The notes under the pieces are model-generated. The model was not told the DNA's origin and did not search any database. It saw only the letters and a program-made list of their open reading frames with translations. DNA of 64,000 nucleotides from Microbacterium oxydans (GTDB taxonomy: Bacteria > Actinomycetota > Actinomycetes > Actinomycetales > Microbacteriaceae). The stretch lies in NCBI RefSeq assembly GCF_000956405.1, contig NZ_JYIV01000013.1:1-64000 (forward strand), written 5' to 3'. This document shows, in pieces, positions 9,084-18,182 of this stretch (positions are counted from its first letter, which is position 1; each line of letters starts with the position of its first letter). A program made the translations under genes and the position numbers.

Positions 9084-9099
9084 GGGACAGCGCATTCCC
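9084..9099. promoter_or_regulatory. LacI-type operator, copy 4 (upstream of aldehyde dehydrogenase)
   Basis: GGGACAGCGCATTCCC is a partly symmetric 16-mer centred on GC/GC (outer GGGA..TCCC, inner GC..GC). It differs from the copy at 4714-4728 by a single base over the shared 15 positions and lies 25 bases before the dehydrogenase start. Confidence 0.65.
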
Positions 9100-9123
9100 G
9101 CTTACGAGAACTGAGGTGCTCTC

Positions 9124-10569
9124 ATGACATCGACGGAATTCGGATACCCGGATATCGAACTCCTGGTGGACGGGAAGCGCATCGGCGCGGCCACTCGGGC
9201 GACCGCTGCGGTGGAGAATCCTGCAACCAGAGAGGTGATCGGGCGGGTGCCGCTCGCGACGGCGGAAGACATCGCCGACGCACTCGCCGGCGCAGGTCGT
9301 GCCGCCGAAGCCTGGCGTGACACCTCGCCGCACCACCGCGCCGCGATCCTCATGCGAGCTGCGCAGCTGCTGCGCGATCGGCGCGAGCCGATCGCCCATG
9401 CCATGACCCTCGAGAACGGCAAGCCCTACGGCGACTCGCTCGGCGAGGTCGACTACACCGCCGACATCATCGACTCCCTCGCCACCGAGGCGCCGCGCGC
9501 CTACGGGGTCGTCCTGCCAACGGCCGGAGACGAGGGGCGAACGCTCGTCGTCACCGAGCCGGTCGGACCGGTCGCGGCCTTCACACCGTGGAACTACCCG
9601 CTCACGGTGCCGGGACGCAAGGTCGCAGCCGCCCTCGCGGCCGGTTGCACGGTCGTCATCAAGCCCGCGGAGGAGACCCCCGCCAGCGCGGTCGCCCTCG
9701 CGGATGCCCTCGTCGACGCCGGTCTTCCCGACGGCGTGCTGAGCATGCTGTTCGGCGATCCGGCGCAGATCTCCGAGACCCTGATCGCATCGCCCGTCAT
9801 CCGCAAGGTCTCGTTCACCGGGTCGATCGGCGTGGGCAAGCACCTGGCCCGCCTCGCCGGAGACGCGGCCAAGCCGGTCATGCTGGAACTGGGCGGCCAC
9901 GCCCCCGTCCTGGTCTTCGACGACGTCGACGTGGACGAGGTGGCACGACAGGCCCTCGGCGCCAAGCTCCACAACACCGGGCAGTCGTGCGGTTCGCCCG
10001 TGCGCTTCTACGTGCACGAAGCCGTCCACGCCCAGTTCGTCGCCCGGTTCGGCGAGCTGCTCGCGGCCGCGCGCACCGGTGACGGCTTCGACGAGACCAC
10101 GGAGATGGGACCGCTCGCGAACTCGCGCCGCTACGACGCCATGGCACCGTTCGTGCAGGATGCCGTCGAGCGCGGGGCCACTGTCGTCGCCGGCGGCTCG
10201 GGCGACGACAGCGTCGGATACTACTGGCCGGCCACGCTGCTCGCCGATGTCCCGGACGACGCCCTCGTGATGCACGACGAGCCGTTCGGGCCGATCGCGG
10301 CCACGAGCGTGTTCACCGACGAGGACGAGGTGGTCGAGCGGGCGAATGCCCTCCCGTACGGCCTCGCCGCCTACGTGTTCACGAAAGACGCCGACCGGGC
10401 GCTGCGCCTGCCGCGTCGCCTGGACGTGGGGATGGTCAGCGTCAACAAGTTCGGCGTCGGTGCCAGGGACACGTTCTTCGGCGGACGCAAGGAGAGCGGC
10501 TTCGGCTCGGAGGGCGGCCCCGAGGCCGTGCACGAGTACCTGGTCAAGAAGCTGATCTCGCAGGGATAG
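9124..10569 (+). CDS. NAD(P)-dependent aldehyde dehydrogenase
   Basis: Aldehyde dehydrogenase of 481 residues, similar to succinate-semialdehyde dehydrogenase-type members. Key residues: Asn in PWNYPL, Glu in LELGG, catalytic Cys in NTGQSCGSPVR and the EPFGP motif near residue 385. Oxidises an aldehyde to an acid with NAD(P)+. The gene starts the right arm of the LacI block, preceded by an operator copy; the ThuA-like gene follows after 3 bases and is surely co-transcribed. In context it probably acts late in degradation of the sugar imported by the ABC system, together with the hydroxyacid dehydrogenase. Substrate not determined. Confidence 0.9.
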   Translation: MTSTEFGYPDIELLVDGKRIGAATRATAAVENPATREVIGRVPLATAEDIADALAGAGRAAEAWRDTSPHHRAAILMRAAQLLRDRREPIAHAMTLENGKPYGDSLGEVDYTADIIDSLATEAPRAYGVVLPTAGDEGRTLVVTEPVGPVAAFTPWNYPLTVPGRKVAAALAAGCTVVIKPAEETPASAVALADALVDAGLPDGVLSMLFGDPAQISETLIASPVIRKVSFTGSIGVGKHLARLAGDAAKPVMLELGGHAPVLVFDDVDVDEVARQALGAKLHNTGQSCGSPVRFYVHEAVHAQFVARFGELLAAARTGDGFDETTEMGPLANSRRYDAMAPFVQDAVERGATVVAGGSGDDSVGYYWPATLLADVPDDALVMHDEPFGPIAATSVFTDEDEVVERANALPYGLAAYVFTKDADRALRLPRRLDVGMVSVNKFGVGARDTFFGGRKESGFGSEGGPEAVHEYLVKKLISQG

Positions 10570-10572
10570 ATC

Positions 10573-11277
10573 ATGGTCGATGCCCTCATCCTCACGGGAA
10601 CCGGACGCTACGCCGACCCGTGGCACCCGTATGCGGAGACCAGCCCGCTGCTGGCGGAGCTCGTCCGCACCGCCGGTTTCTCCCCGCGCATCGAGACCGA
10701 CGTCGACGCAGCCCTGCGCGGACTCGACCCCGGGGTGCGTCTGCTCGTCGTCAATGCGGGCGACCCCGAGGGTCCGGATGCCGGGGACGCGCCCGACGCG
10801 CAGGCGCCGACGGTCCCACGGGAGCACCGTTTCGAGCATGCGGTGGCGGGCGACCTCGCCCTCGGTGCCGCGCTCGACCGCGGCATCGGCCTCCTCGCCG
10901 TGCACTCCGCGGCGGCGAGCCTGCGGGACTACCCGAGCTACGAACGCGCCCTCGGCGGGCGATGGGTGCGCGGGACGTCGTGGCATCCGCACTTCGATGA
11001 GGCACAGGTGCGGCTGGATCCTCGGCATCCGCTCGCCACCGGGATGCCCGACTTCACCGTCGACGACGAGCGATACACCGACCTCCGGGTGCACGGCGAC
11101 ATCGACCGGCTGGCGTTCCACGAGCACGACGGCGTGCAGCATCCGCTCGTGTGGACGCGCGAGGTCGGCCCGTCGCGAGTGGTCTACGACGCACTCGGTC
11201 ACGACTCCCGCTCGTACGCGTCGACGGGTCATCGCGAGCTGCTCGGCCGTACCCTGCAATGGCTGGGCGGGGTCTGA
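10573..11277 (+). CDS. ThuA-like domain protein
   Basis: Protein of 234 residues with the trehalose-utilisation (ThuA) glutamine-amidotransferase-like fold. Recognisable family features are the N-terminal ALILTGTGRYADPWHP, GIGLLAVHSAAASLRDYPSY and the C-terminal HPLVWTREVGPSRVVYDALGHD. ThuA-like proteins accompany sugar import and oxidation operons, but their exact reaction is poorly defined. It follows the aldehyde dehydrogenase by 3 bases and converges on the RiPP exporter operon with a 9-base gap. No signal peptide, so cytoplasmic. Confidence 0.82.
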   Translation: MVDALILTGTGRYADPWHPYAETSPLLAELVRTAGFSPRIETDVDAALRGLDPGVRLLVVNAGDPEGPDAGDAPDAQAPTVPREHRFEHAVAGDLALGAALDRGIGLLAVHSAAASLRDYPSYERALGGRWVRGTSWHPHFDEAQVRLDPRHPLATGMPDFTVDDERYTDLRVHGDIDRLAFHEHDGVQHPLVWTREVGPSRVVYDALGHDSRSYASTGHRELLGRTLQWLGGV

Positions 11278-11286
11278 CGCCGCAGC

Positions 11287-12984
11287 TCACCGCTCGAGAG
11301 CGCCGGAGGCCACCGAGCTGACGGGAACGGACTGTGCGGTGCGCCCCGCCCGATCCACCGCGACGATCCTGCCGAACCTCGCCAGCGTCTCGCGTCGGTG
11401 GGAGGCGGCGATCACGGTCCCTTCGAACCGTTCGAGCACGTCCGAGATGATGCGCTCGGACTCGGCGTCCAGGCTCGCGGTGATCTCGTCGACGATGAGC
11501 ACCCGCGGCTCGCGACACAGCGCCCGCGCCAGGGCCAGCCGCGCCCGCTGGCCTCCGGACAACCGGGCACCGTGCTCACCGAGTTCGTCATCGAGGGTGA
11601 TCCAGTCGTCCGCTCCCACTCGCGCGAGGGCGTCGCACAGCTGCTCGTCGGTGCGAGGGTCCGCTCCGCGCAACAGGTTTTCTCGGACCGTGCCGTGGAA
11701 GAGGCGGGTGTCCTGCTCCACCACCGCGACGACCCGGCGCAGATCGTCGTCGCGGATGCGGCCGAGCGGAAAGGCGACGCCTGTCGCGTCGACGAGCGCG
11801 ACGACGCCGGTCGCCGGATCCCACAGGCGGGCGGCGAGCGCGATGACCGTGCTCTTGCCTGCCCCGGACGGCCCGGCGAGACCGATGTGCTCGCCCGGAT
11901 CCACGTCCATCGACCAGCCGCCCAGCACCTCGGTCCGGTCGTCGTAGGAGAACGAGACCTTCTCGAAGCGCACCCCGACGGGGCCATCGGGCACTGAGAT
12001 CGGACGCTCGACCGGCGTCACGACCGGAGGACGATGCAGACCCGCCCCCACACGGTCGGCGCTCGCGATCAGCGGGTGCAGCTCCGACACCGTATGGGCG
12101 GCATCGGCCACCGCAGCCACTCCGGCCACGGCGAGCGCGATCACCGCGGGCAGCATCGCGGCCCGAGTGCTGCCGACCGTCCCGTCGAGGACCAGGGACG
12201 CCGCGATCACGCCGATCACCACAGCGGTGAGGATCAGCTCGCGAGTGCCGTCGACGAGGTGGGCGATGGCGTCCCTCCGACGACTGATCGCCGCGGACCT
12301 CCGGGTGCCGGCGACCGCCTCGCCCACGACGCGGCCCTGCAGCCCGTAGGCGAGAACCTCGCGCACGGCGCCGAGAGCATCGACCAGTCGCTCGGACTGA
12401 TCCTCCCGCTCCTGCTGCTCGCGCGCCCCGACCCGCCGCGCCGGTCGCGCTCCTGCCCACGCGGTGAGCGCGACGGCCGCCGCCCCGCCGAGCATCACGC
12501 ACGCCGCCACCGGCATCACGATGAGCGCGCAGACCACGGCTCCGAGGAACAGGGTGAGGGCGGCCCCGATCTGCGCCACCGTGTGCGCGTAGAAGAACTC
12601 CAGCTTCTCGATGTCGGTCATCGCCACCGACGCCGCGCGACCCGAGTGCTCGCGGCGCCGCCCCGGGACGCTTCGGGAGTAGGCATCGAAGAGCGCCATC
12701 CGCAGCCGCGCCAGCACCCGGTATGCGAGGGCGTGCGACACGTCCATCTCCCGCCAGGTGAGGAAGGTGCGCAGCAGCACGAGCGTGCCGAGCGCGACCC
12801 ACCAGATGACCGGAGGCCAGGTTCCATGCACGACCGCGCCGCCCACGCCGAGGGCGGTGAGCACCCCGATGGCGGCGAGCGCGCACAGACTCGTGGTGGC
12901 GATCAGATAGCTGCCGATGATGCGACGCCACTCCGGTCGCAGCGGCGGAAGGAGCCGGGCGAGGATGGCCCCTGACGAGGTCAC
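11287..12984 (-). CDS. ABC exporter half-transporter (CydC-like), RiPP operon
   Basis: Fused membrane and ATPase half-transporter, 565 residues, last gene of the minus-strand RiPP operon. An N-terminal membrane domain of about 300 residues is followed by the ATPase domain with Walker A GPSGAGKST, signature LSGGQRARLALARAL and Walker B VLIVDEITASLD. The start overlaps the stop of the preceding half-transporter (ATGA), so the two probably form a heterodimer of CydDC-like architecture. In this context export of the mature peptide is the simplest role; export of a small thiol, as for true CydDC, is the alternative. No C39 peptidase domain is present, so leader removal must come from another enzyme. 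Confidence 0.88.
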   Translation of the reverse strand: MTSSGAILARLLPPLRPEWRRIIGSYLIATTSLCALAAIGVLTALGVGGAVVHGTWPPVIWWVALGTLVLLRTFLTWREMDVSHALAYRVLARLRMALFDAYSRSVPGRRREHSGRAASVAMTDIEKLEFFYAHTVAQIGAALTLFLGAVVCALIVMPVAACVMLGGAAAVALTAWAGARPARRVGAREQQEREDQSERLVDALGAVREVLAYGLQGRVVGEAVAGTRRSAAISRRRDAIAHLVDGTRELILTAVVIGVIAASLVLDGTVGSTRAAMLPAVIALAVAGVAAVADAAHTVSELHPLIASADRVGAGLHRPPVVTPVERPISVPDGPVGVRFEKVSFSYDDRTEVLGGWSMDVDPGEHIGLAGPSGAGKSTVIALAARLWDPATGVVALVDATGVAFPLGRIRDDDLRRVVAVVEQDTRLFHGTVRENLLRGADPRTDEQLCDALARVGADDWITLDDELGEHGARLSGGQRARLALARALCREPRVLIVDEITASLDAESERIISDVLERFEGTVIAASHRRETLARFGRIVAVDRAGRTAQSVPVSSVASGALER

Positions 12985-14624
12985 GGGGTCTCCTCCACGA
13001 GCACTCCCTCGCGCAGCACCCGCACGTCGGCCACGCGGGCGAGCGCCTCGGGGCGGTGACTGATCATGAGCACGATCCTCTCCTCGGCGACGCGTTCGAG
13101 CGTCTCGGCGACGGTCAGGGCGCTGCGGTCGTCGAGGGCGCTGGTGGGCTCGTCGACGAGCAGCACGGGGCGACGGGCGAGCAGTGCTCTGGCGAGCGCG
13201 AGGCGTTGGCGTTGTCCCCCCGACAGGCTCGCGCCCGCCTCCGCCACCCTCGCCTCGAAGCCGCCGGGGATGGCCCTGATCTCGTCGAGAACACCTGCCG
13301 CGGCGCAGGCACGCTCGACCTCTTCATGATCCGCACCGAACAGGTCGACGTTCTCCCTGATGGTGCCGGCGAAGAGGACAGGGCGCTGCGAGACGACGGC
13401 GACATCGTCCGGCTGGAGCGGACGCCCGTCGAGCTCGACCGTTCCGGCTGCCGCGGGCAGGAATCCGAGGACGAGGTCGAAGAGCGTGGATTTGCCTGCG
13501 CCCGAGGGACCGGCGATCGCGTGGACCTCTCCGCGCTCGGCCAGGAGGTCGACGCCGCGGAGCACGTCCCGCTCGGCACCGGGATAGCGGTACGAGAGAC
13601 CGGAGATGCGGAGCACCTGGCCCCCGCGACGAGCGTGCGCACCGGCCTCCCCCTGCACCGGCACGGGAGCGGGCGAGCGACGGAACGCCCCGAGGGTCGC
13701 GAGACCGGGAACAGCCGTGAGGCCGAGGAAACCCGCGTGCCAGTGCCGGGAGAGCTCGCGCACCGGACGGAACGCCTCGGACGAGAGCAGAAGCAGCGCG
13801 TACACCTCGACGGCCGGAGGCTCACCGGTCAGGACGGCGACGACCGCGAGCCCGGCGGCGAGTACCACACCGGCCTGCACGGCGAGATCGGTGATGGCCG
13901 TCTCCGCCAGCGAGGAGCGCATCACCCGCTCGGTGGCGAGGCGCAGCGCCTCCGACCTCGTGTGCAGGCGCGCCCGCGTGGCGGGGACGTCTCCCAGAGC
14001 GCGCAGCGTCGACATGCCTCGGAGGGACTCGAGCAGGTCGCCGCTGAGTGCCTCGTAGCTGTCCCAGTGCTCGAAGCCTCGACGGGCGAGCATGCGCTTC
14101 CACAGCAGCGGACCGAGCACCGCCAGCAGGATCCCCAACGCGACGCACACCGCGATCAGCGGGGACAGCACGGCCACGAGACACACCGCCACGAAGCTGC
14201 CCACCACGAGCTGCACCACTGCGGGGATGTACTTCGACACATAGGCGTCCGTGCCGTCGATGCCGTCGCCGAGTGCGAGCTGCGTCGAGCCGTCCCTGAG
14301 ACCGGCGTCGTGCAATCGCTCCGGCACGAGCACCGCGGAGACAGCCGCACCCCGCAGGTCTTCCCTCACCCTCCCCCCGAGACGCGCGGCGGCATCCCCC
14401 TGCACGAGGGTCAGCAGCATCCGCGTCACTCCGATCGCGAGGATCGCCCCGATGCCGACGACCGCACCCTGCCCGTCACCGCGCACGAGAGCGGCGAGCG
14501 ACCACGCGAGCGCCAGCGCCTGCAGCAGGTGCGTCGCGTACACGAGGAGAAGGAGGAACGTGGTCCCGGCCAGAAGCCAGGGGTGCCGTCGCGCTTCGCG
14601 CCACAGCTCGGGGACGATCATCAT
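12981..14624 (-). CDS. ABC exporter half-transporter (CydD-like), RiPP operon
   Basis: Half-transporter of 547 residues. Start at 14624 chosen because it overlaps the upstream stop by 4 bases (ATGA); the longer open frame is the antisense-like extension into the previous gene. Membrane domain with several hydrophobic segments (LLAGTTFLLLLVYATHLLQA near the N-terminus), then the ATPase with GPSGAGKST, LSGGQRQRLALARALL and PVLLVDEPTSALDD. Partner of the following half-transporter. Paired heterodimeric exporters are common for modified peptides that need both export and self-protection. Confidence 0.88.
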   Translation of the reverse strand: MMIVPELWREARRHPWLLAGTTFLLLLVYATHLLQALALAWSLAALVRGDGQGAVVGIGAILAIGVTRMLLTLVQGDAAARLGGRVREDLRGAAVSAVLVPERLHDAGLRDGSTQLALGDGIDGTDAYVSKYIPAVVQLVVGSFVAVCLVAVLSPLIAVCVALGILLAVLGPLLWKRMLARRGFEHWDSYEALSGDLLESLRGMSTLRALGDVPATRARLHTRSEALRLATERVMRSSLAETAITDLAVQAGVVLAAGLAVVAVLTGEPPAVEVYALLLLSSEAFRPVRELSRHWHAGFLGLTAVPGLATLGAFRRSPAPVPVQGEAGAHARRGGQVLRISGLSYRYPGAERDVLRGVDLLAERGEVHAIAGPSGAGKSTLFDLVLGFLPAAAGTVELDGRPLQPDDVAVVSQRPVLFAGTIRENVDLFGADHEEVERACAAAGVLDEIRAIPGGFEARVAEAGASLSGGQRQRLALARALLARRPVLLVDEPTSALDDRSALTVAETLERVAEERIVLMISHRPEALARVADVRVLREGVLVEETP

Positions 14625-15796
14625 CGTGAACCTCCGGGAGAGTCGAGGAAGGCGACCGCGTGGAGGATCCAGCGCCCGCCGGTCGAAGAGAAGCCGGACA
14701 CCGGGCGAACGCCACAGCCTCCGTCGAGGGCCGCGCGGTAGCAGAGACCGGCCGCGGCGAGGTGGGCGTTCCAGAGCGCGGTACCGATGACCGATGCCGA
14801 AGCCGTGGTGGGCACGGACCAGGAGCGGACGGCGCTTGCGCCCCGCACCCACGCCTGCCCGGACGCACGCGCGAGGTGCTCGACCTCGGCACGCAGCGAC
14901 AGGCCATCACGCGAGATCAGGCCCATCGACGGTCGATCGGCCTGATCTCGCGCGTCTGCCTGATCTCGCGCGTCGGCCTGATCTGGCGCGCACGCTCGAT
15001 CTCGCGCGTCGGCCTGTTCTCGCGTGTCTGCCTGATCTCGCGCGGGGGTCCGGGCCGCGAACTCCGACGTGGCCGGCGAGCGTCTGGTGCCGAGAGCGCG
15101 ACGTGCCGCGTCCACCGGCAACGGAGCGCGCGGGAGCTCGACCGCGGCGAGCGGGATCTCGGGGACGAGCCCCCGTCCGAGCCAGCTGTCGACGTCGGAA
15201 GCACGGGGCACGCCGAGCAGCCCACGCAGCAGGGCCGACGGTCCGAACAGCCCCCGCCCCGCCCTCGCACCCAGGAGGAAGCCCACGGCGGCGACCGCGT
15301 AGGCGGTGTCGGCGATCCACAGCGGCCACGCTCGATGTCGGTAACGGCCGAAGGATCGACCCGGCTGCACCGTGAACACCACCCGCGCGATCCCGTCCCC
15401 CGGAGTGTTCGACGGCCATCCGTCCGCGCGGTCGGCACGGGGATCACGCCGGAGGAAGAGTCCCCTGTCGTGGTCGACCGCCCAACGCCCGCCATCCGCG
15501 TCGACGAAGTGCGTCTGCACCGGGTAGCACGCCCCCGCCGAGGGCACAGGGCGACGGTGGATGCGCGTGGACGTGCCGTCCTCCGCCCGATGGAACTCCC
15601 CGGGGAGCCACAGACCGTCGACGAGTTCGCGCACCCCGACAGCGGGTTCGTCCGACACGGCTCCGGTCCGTTCCCAGGCGTTCACCCTCGGGCCGGGCGG
15701 CAGCGGACCGGACGGTACCTGCGTCGAGTGCACCTGATCGAGCGGGGCGGCGAGGCCACGCCCTTCGCGGAACCCATGCGTCACGGCAGACCTCAC
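14621..15796 (-). CDS. SagB-like nitroreductase-family oxidoreductase with in-frame 18-bp repeat array
   Basis: Protein of 391 residues with a GTG start overlapping the YcaO stop (GTGA). PSAGACYP at 85-92 matches the flavin-binding signature of SagB-type dehydrogenases, and IGTALWNAHLAAAGLCYRAAL near the C-terminus resembles the second half of the nitroreductase fold. SagB-type enzymes oxidise azolines made by a YcaO cyclodehydratase to azoles with FMN. Residues about 250-285 are six copies of a hexapeptide like ARDQAD, encoded by six 18-bp DNA repeats at 14941-15048; this looks like an insertion in a linker rather than part of the fold. Divergence is high, so loss of catalysis or another redox role is possible. 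Confidence 0.72.
   Translation of the reverse strand: MRSAVTHGFREGRGLAAPLDQVHSTQVPSGPLPPGPRVNAWERTGAVSDEPAVGVRELVDGLWLPGEFHRAEDGTSTRIHRRPVPSAGACYPVQTHFVDADGGRWAVDHDRGLFLRRDPRADRADGWPSNTPGDGIARVVFTVQPGRSFGRYRHRAWPLWIADTAYAVAAVGFLLGARAGRGLFGPSALLRGLLGVPRASDVDSWLGRGLVPEIPLAAVELPRAPLPVDAARRALGTRRSPATSEFAARTPARDQADTREQADARDRACAPDQADARDQADARDQADRPSMGLISRDGLSLRAEVEHLARASGQAWVRGASAVRSWSVPTTASASVIGTALWNAHLAAAGLCYRAALDGGCGVRPVSGFSSTGGRWILHAVAFLDSPGGSR
14941..15048. repeat. Six tandem 18-bp repeats inside the SagB-like gene
   Basis: Six consecutive 18-bp units, for example CCTGATCTCGCGCGTCGG at 14959-14976, run from 14941 to 15048. An inverted partial unit (CGCGAGATCAGGC) lies at 14910-14922. Since 18 bp equals six codons the reading frame is kept. 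The same unit family occurs at 33111, 43535 and 54633. Confidence 0.9.
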
Positions 15797-17196
15797 ATGT
15801 GCGGGGCCGGGAGGAGCGTGAAGTCCTCCGGTCCGCCGTTCCAGGTCGTCCGCCAGCCGCGCTCCTGCGCCGCCTCTCGGAACCGGGGCATGCCGAGGTA
15901 CGAGAACGCGGCCGGTGCGTTGGGGACGAGCCCCGTCACGATCGAGCGCACCACGCGCAGATCAGTGCGCCGCACGTCGGAGGTCGTGAGGTCGCGCGTG
16001 AGCACGCGGTGGCCGCGATCAGCCAGGCGCGTGTAGACCTCGTCCATCGTCACGGGTTCCACTGCGCTCAACGGGAGTACGCCCTGCACTGGATCCTGAA
16101 ACCGGCGTGCCTCTCCATGCACGGTCGGGTCCAGCCAGACCTGCACGTGTGCGCCGAGGTCGATGACCTTCTCGAACCGGGCTCCGGCCGCGGTCGTGTA
16201 GTCGGCGTCCGCACGGAACTCGAGGGTGAGCCCCTTCGCCATCAATCCTTCGGCGACGGCGCGGAACACCCACCCGTCCGCCGTCGTGCAGCCCTGCGTG
16301 TAGATCCAGGTGTGCACGGCTTCCAGCACGGCCTTCCGTGCGGCGCGTGCGGGATCGAGCGCGGCCGAGAACCCCGCGGCGTAGAGGCCGCGCTCCGGGT
16401 CGTGCACGAGAGCGCCGATCGCCGGGGCGAACTCCGAGGGCATGGCGACCAGCCACACACGCAGGCTGCTTCCGCGCAGATCGTCGAGCAGGCCGGGGAC
16501 CGTCGCAGGGTCGATGCCGAGCGTCGGCCCGTCGAGGTGCCACCACACCTCGAGCGCATCCCGCTCGATCACCTCGATCACCCCGCGGTCACGTGCGTCG
16601 TGGAAGCCTGCGCCCGTGGCGATCCCGGCGTAGTTGAGGTGATGCGTGCGGGGCAGGGACCGGAACCGGGATTGCCGCCAGTTCAGGTGCACGAGGGAAT
16701 CCGGCATCCACACCGAGCCCCCGTCGAGATCGTCGCAGCGCGCCCACAGCGTGGGAGTGGACTCCTCCAGCCGTTGATAGGGGAAGCCAGGACGGGAGAG
16801 CTGCCAGTCGGCGAAGCGCGGAAGATCGGCGTCGTCGATGACGGGCTCCCCGTCGGCGCGCAGCTCTTCCGCCGAGGAGACACGGAGCTCGTCCGGCGGC
16901 AGCACATCGGGCAGCCAGTTGCCGCAGTACCGCTCCACGCCTTCGCCGATCGCCGCGATGCGCGCCTGGGCTGGGTCGCCGAACGAGGTGCCGAGCGAGA
17001 CCCGGTCGGCGGGCCATTCGCCCAGCAGGCGGGCGTCGGCGACCGATGCGGTGAGAGCCAGATACCGGTGCGGAGCGCCGATCGGATGCGGAACCTCGCG
17101 CACCGAGCGGATGATGCCTGCCTCCGCATCGACGAGCGCCTCGGCGGGCAGGGTCGCCCGAGCGGCGCGGTCATTCCGGGTGTCGTGCGCGTTCAT
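15793..17196 (-). CDS. YcaO-domain cyclodehydratase of a RiPP pathway
   Basis: YcaO protein of 467 residues, expected to use ATP to activate peptide backbone amides and form azolines, amidines or thioamides on the precursor. The ATP-binding region is recognisable: SLGTSFGDPAQARIAAIGEG at 67-86 followed by VERY, and HLNYAGIATGAGF with VIEVIERDALEVWW about 208-220, then KAVLEAVHTW. The C-terminus ends in LLPAPHM, a weak version of the proline-rich tail of azoline-forming YcaO proteins. Starts with ATG overlapping the peptidase stop and overlaps the SagB-like gene. With a separate E1-like partner encoded upstream, classical heterocyclisation is most likely; amidine formation, as in streptamidine-like or klebsazolicin-like pathways, is the main alternative. 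Confidence 0.9.
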   Translation of the reverse strand: MNAHDTRNDRAARATLPAEALVDAEAGIIRSVREVPHPIGAPHRYLALTASVADARLLGEWPADRVSLGTSFGDPAQARIAAIGEGVERYCGNWLPDVLPPDELRVSSAEELRADGEPVIDDADLPRFADWQLSRPGFPYQRLEESTPTLWARCDDLDGGSVWMPDSLVHLNWRQSRFRSLPRTHHLNYAGIATGAGFHDARDRGVIEVIERDALEVWWHLDGPTLGIDPATVPGLLDDLRGSSLRVWLVAMPSEFAPAIGALVHDPERGLYAAGFSAALDPARAARKAVLEAVHTWIYTQGCTTADGWVFRAVAEGLMAKGLTLEFRADADYTTAAGARFEKVIDLGAHVQVWLDPTVHGEARRFQDPVQGVLPLSAVEPVTMDEVYTRLADRGHRVLTRDLTTSDVRRTDLRVVRSIVTGLVPNAPAAFSYLGMPRFREAAQERGWRTTWNGGPEDFTLLPAPHM

Positions 17197-18182
17197 GCTG
17201 TCCTCTCGTAGCGCCAGCGGCCGGTCTCGGGCTCGAAGGCCGATCGGGTGCGCCGGGTCGACTGCCGACCGACATGTGCGGTTTCGGGTGCCGACGCTGT
17301 TCCCGCCGAGGGCAGGCCGGTCTCGGTGAGCCAGGCATCCAGCACCCCGCCGATGCCGCCCGCGCTGCGCAGCCGCGAGCGGACGTCGTCATCGTCGATG
17401 TCGGCGGCGAGCCGGTGGCCCCAGGGACCGTCGACCAGGTGCAGCGGCCCACGCCAGGCGTCGGCGAGCCGGCCCGCATCCGCGAAGAAGAAGTCGTGGT
17501 CGCCGCGGATGAGCAGCAGGGGCACGCGGAGGTCGCCGTAGGCGCGGTGCAGATCGACGGCGGGCGCGGACCACAGGCGCCGCCAGCCGGAGAGCACCTC
17601 CCGCGACCACCCCCATTCCTCTGCCGCCCGGTGCACGCCGACCTCAGATGCCCGTGCCACCCTGGCCTCGAGCTCCTCGTCGCTCAACGGCGGGAGGGAA
17701 CGCGCTCCACGACCGTGCTGGTGCCACCACCCGATCCGGTCGCGCAGGTGCGGTCGCCCGTTCTCGTCCCACGCGGTCTCGGCCAGACCGAGCGCCGGAA
17801 CCAGGAGTACGAGCGCATCGACGTCGACCGATCTCGCCGCCTCGAGTGCGGTGTGGGCGGCGTACGAGCCGCCGGAGAGAAGGAGCGGCAGCCCGGGGCT
17901 CTCGGCCCTGACAGCATCGACGACCGCGCGACCGTCCGCACGCTCGGAGAGGTAGGGATGCCACTCGCCGTCGGACGAATGTCTGCCGCGTACGTCGTGG
18001 ATCACGCAGCGGTAGCCGCGCCTCACCCAGGCCCGCGCGGTGTCTGCATGCCGCCAGGCGCCGTAGGGCGTGCGGATGACCACCACGCCTCGCATCTCTG
18101 CGGGCGACCAGACCCACCCGCGCAGCAGGGCTCCGTCATCGGCGACGACGGCGTGGGGACGGGCATCGCGGGGCGGGGTCAT
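17193..18182 (-). CDS. S15/CocE-type alpha/beta hydrolase (peptidase) of the RiPP operon
   Basis: Hydrolase of 329 residues of the X-Pro dipeptidyl-peptidase (S15)/CocE group. Motifs: VIRTPYG near 36-41, the conserved IHDVRGRHSSDGEWHPY at 61-77, nucleophile Ser106 in GGSYAAH, and an Asp in RGDHDFFF and His in DGPWGHR toward the C-terminus. No signal peptide, so cytoplasmic. Start at 18182 overlaps the stop of the E1-like gene (ATGA). Position inside the operon suggests it trims the leader or amino-terminal residues of the modified peptide; it could also hydrolyse an ester or amide side product. The usual C-terminal S15 jelly-roll domain appears to be missing, making it shorter than typical CocE. 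Confidence 0.82.
   Translation of the reverse strand: MTPPRDARPHAVVADDGALLRGWVWSPAEMRGVVVIRTPYGAWRHADTARAWVRRGYRCVIHDVRGRHSSDGEWHPYLSERADGRAVVDAVRAESPGLPLLLSGGSYAAHTALEAARSVDVDALVLLVPALGLAETAWDENGRPHLRDRIGWWHQHGRGARSLPPLSDEELEARVARASEVGVHRAAEEWGWSREVLSGWRRLWSAPAVDLHRAYGDLRVPLLLIRGDHDFFFADAGRLADAWRGPLHLVDGPWGHRLAADIDDDDVRSRLRSAGGIGGVLDAWLTETGLPSAGTASAPETAHVGRQSTRRTRSAFEPETGRWRYERTA

Noticed and set aside
9013..11259. 748-codon minus-strand open frame under the aldehyde dehydrogenase and ThuA-like genes
   Set aside because: Antisense shadow of two genes with clear catalytic motifs; no ribosome site and no recognisable fold.
11287..14624. Genuine cydDC (cytochrome bd assembly) genes
   Set aside because: No cydAB neighbours are present and both genes are translationally coupled to the YcaO operon, so a role in peptide export is favoured, though not proven.
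14941..15048. Possible CRISPR array
   Set aside because: Units are 18 bp in direct tandem with no unique spacers, lie inside an open frame, and no cas gene is nearby.
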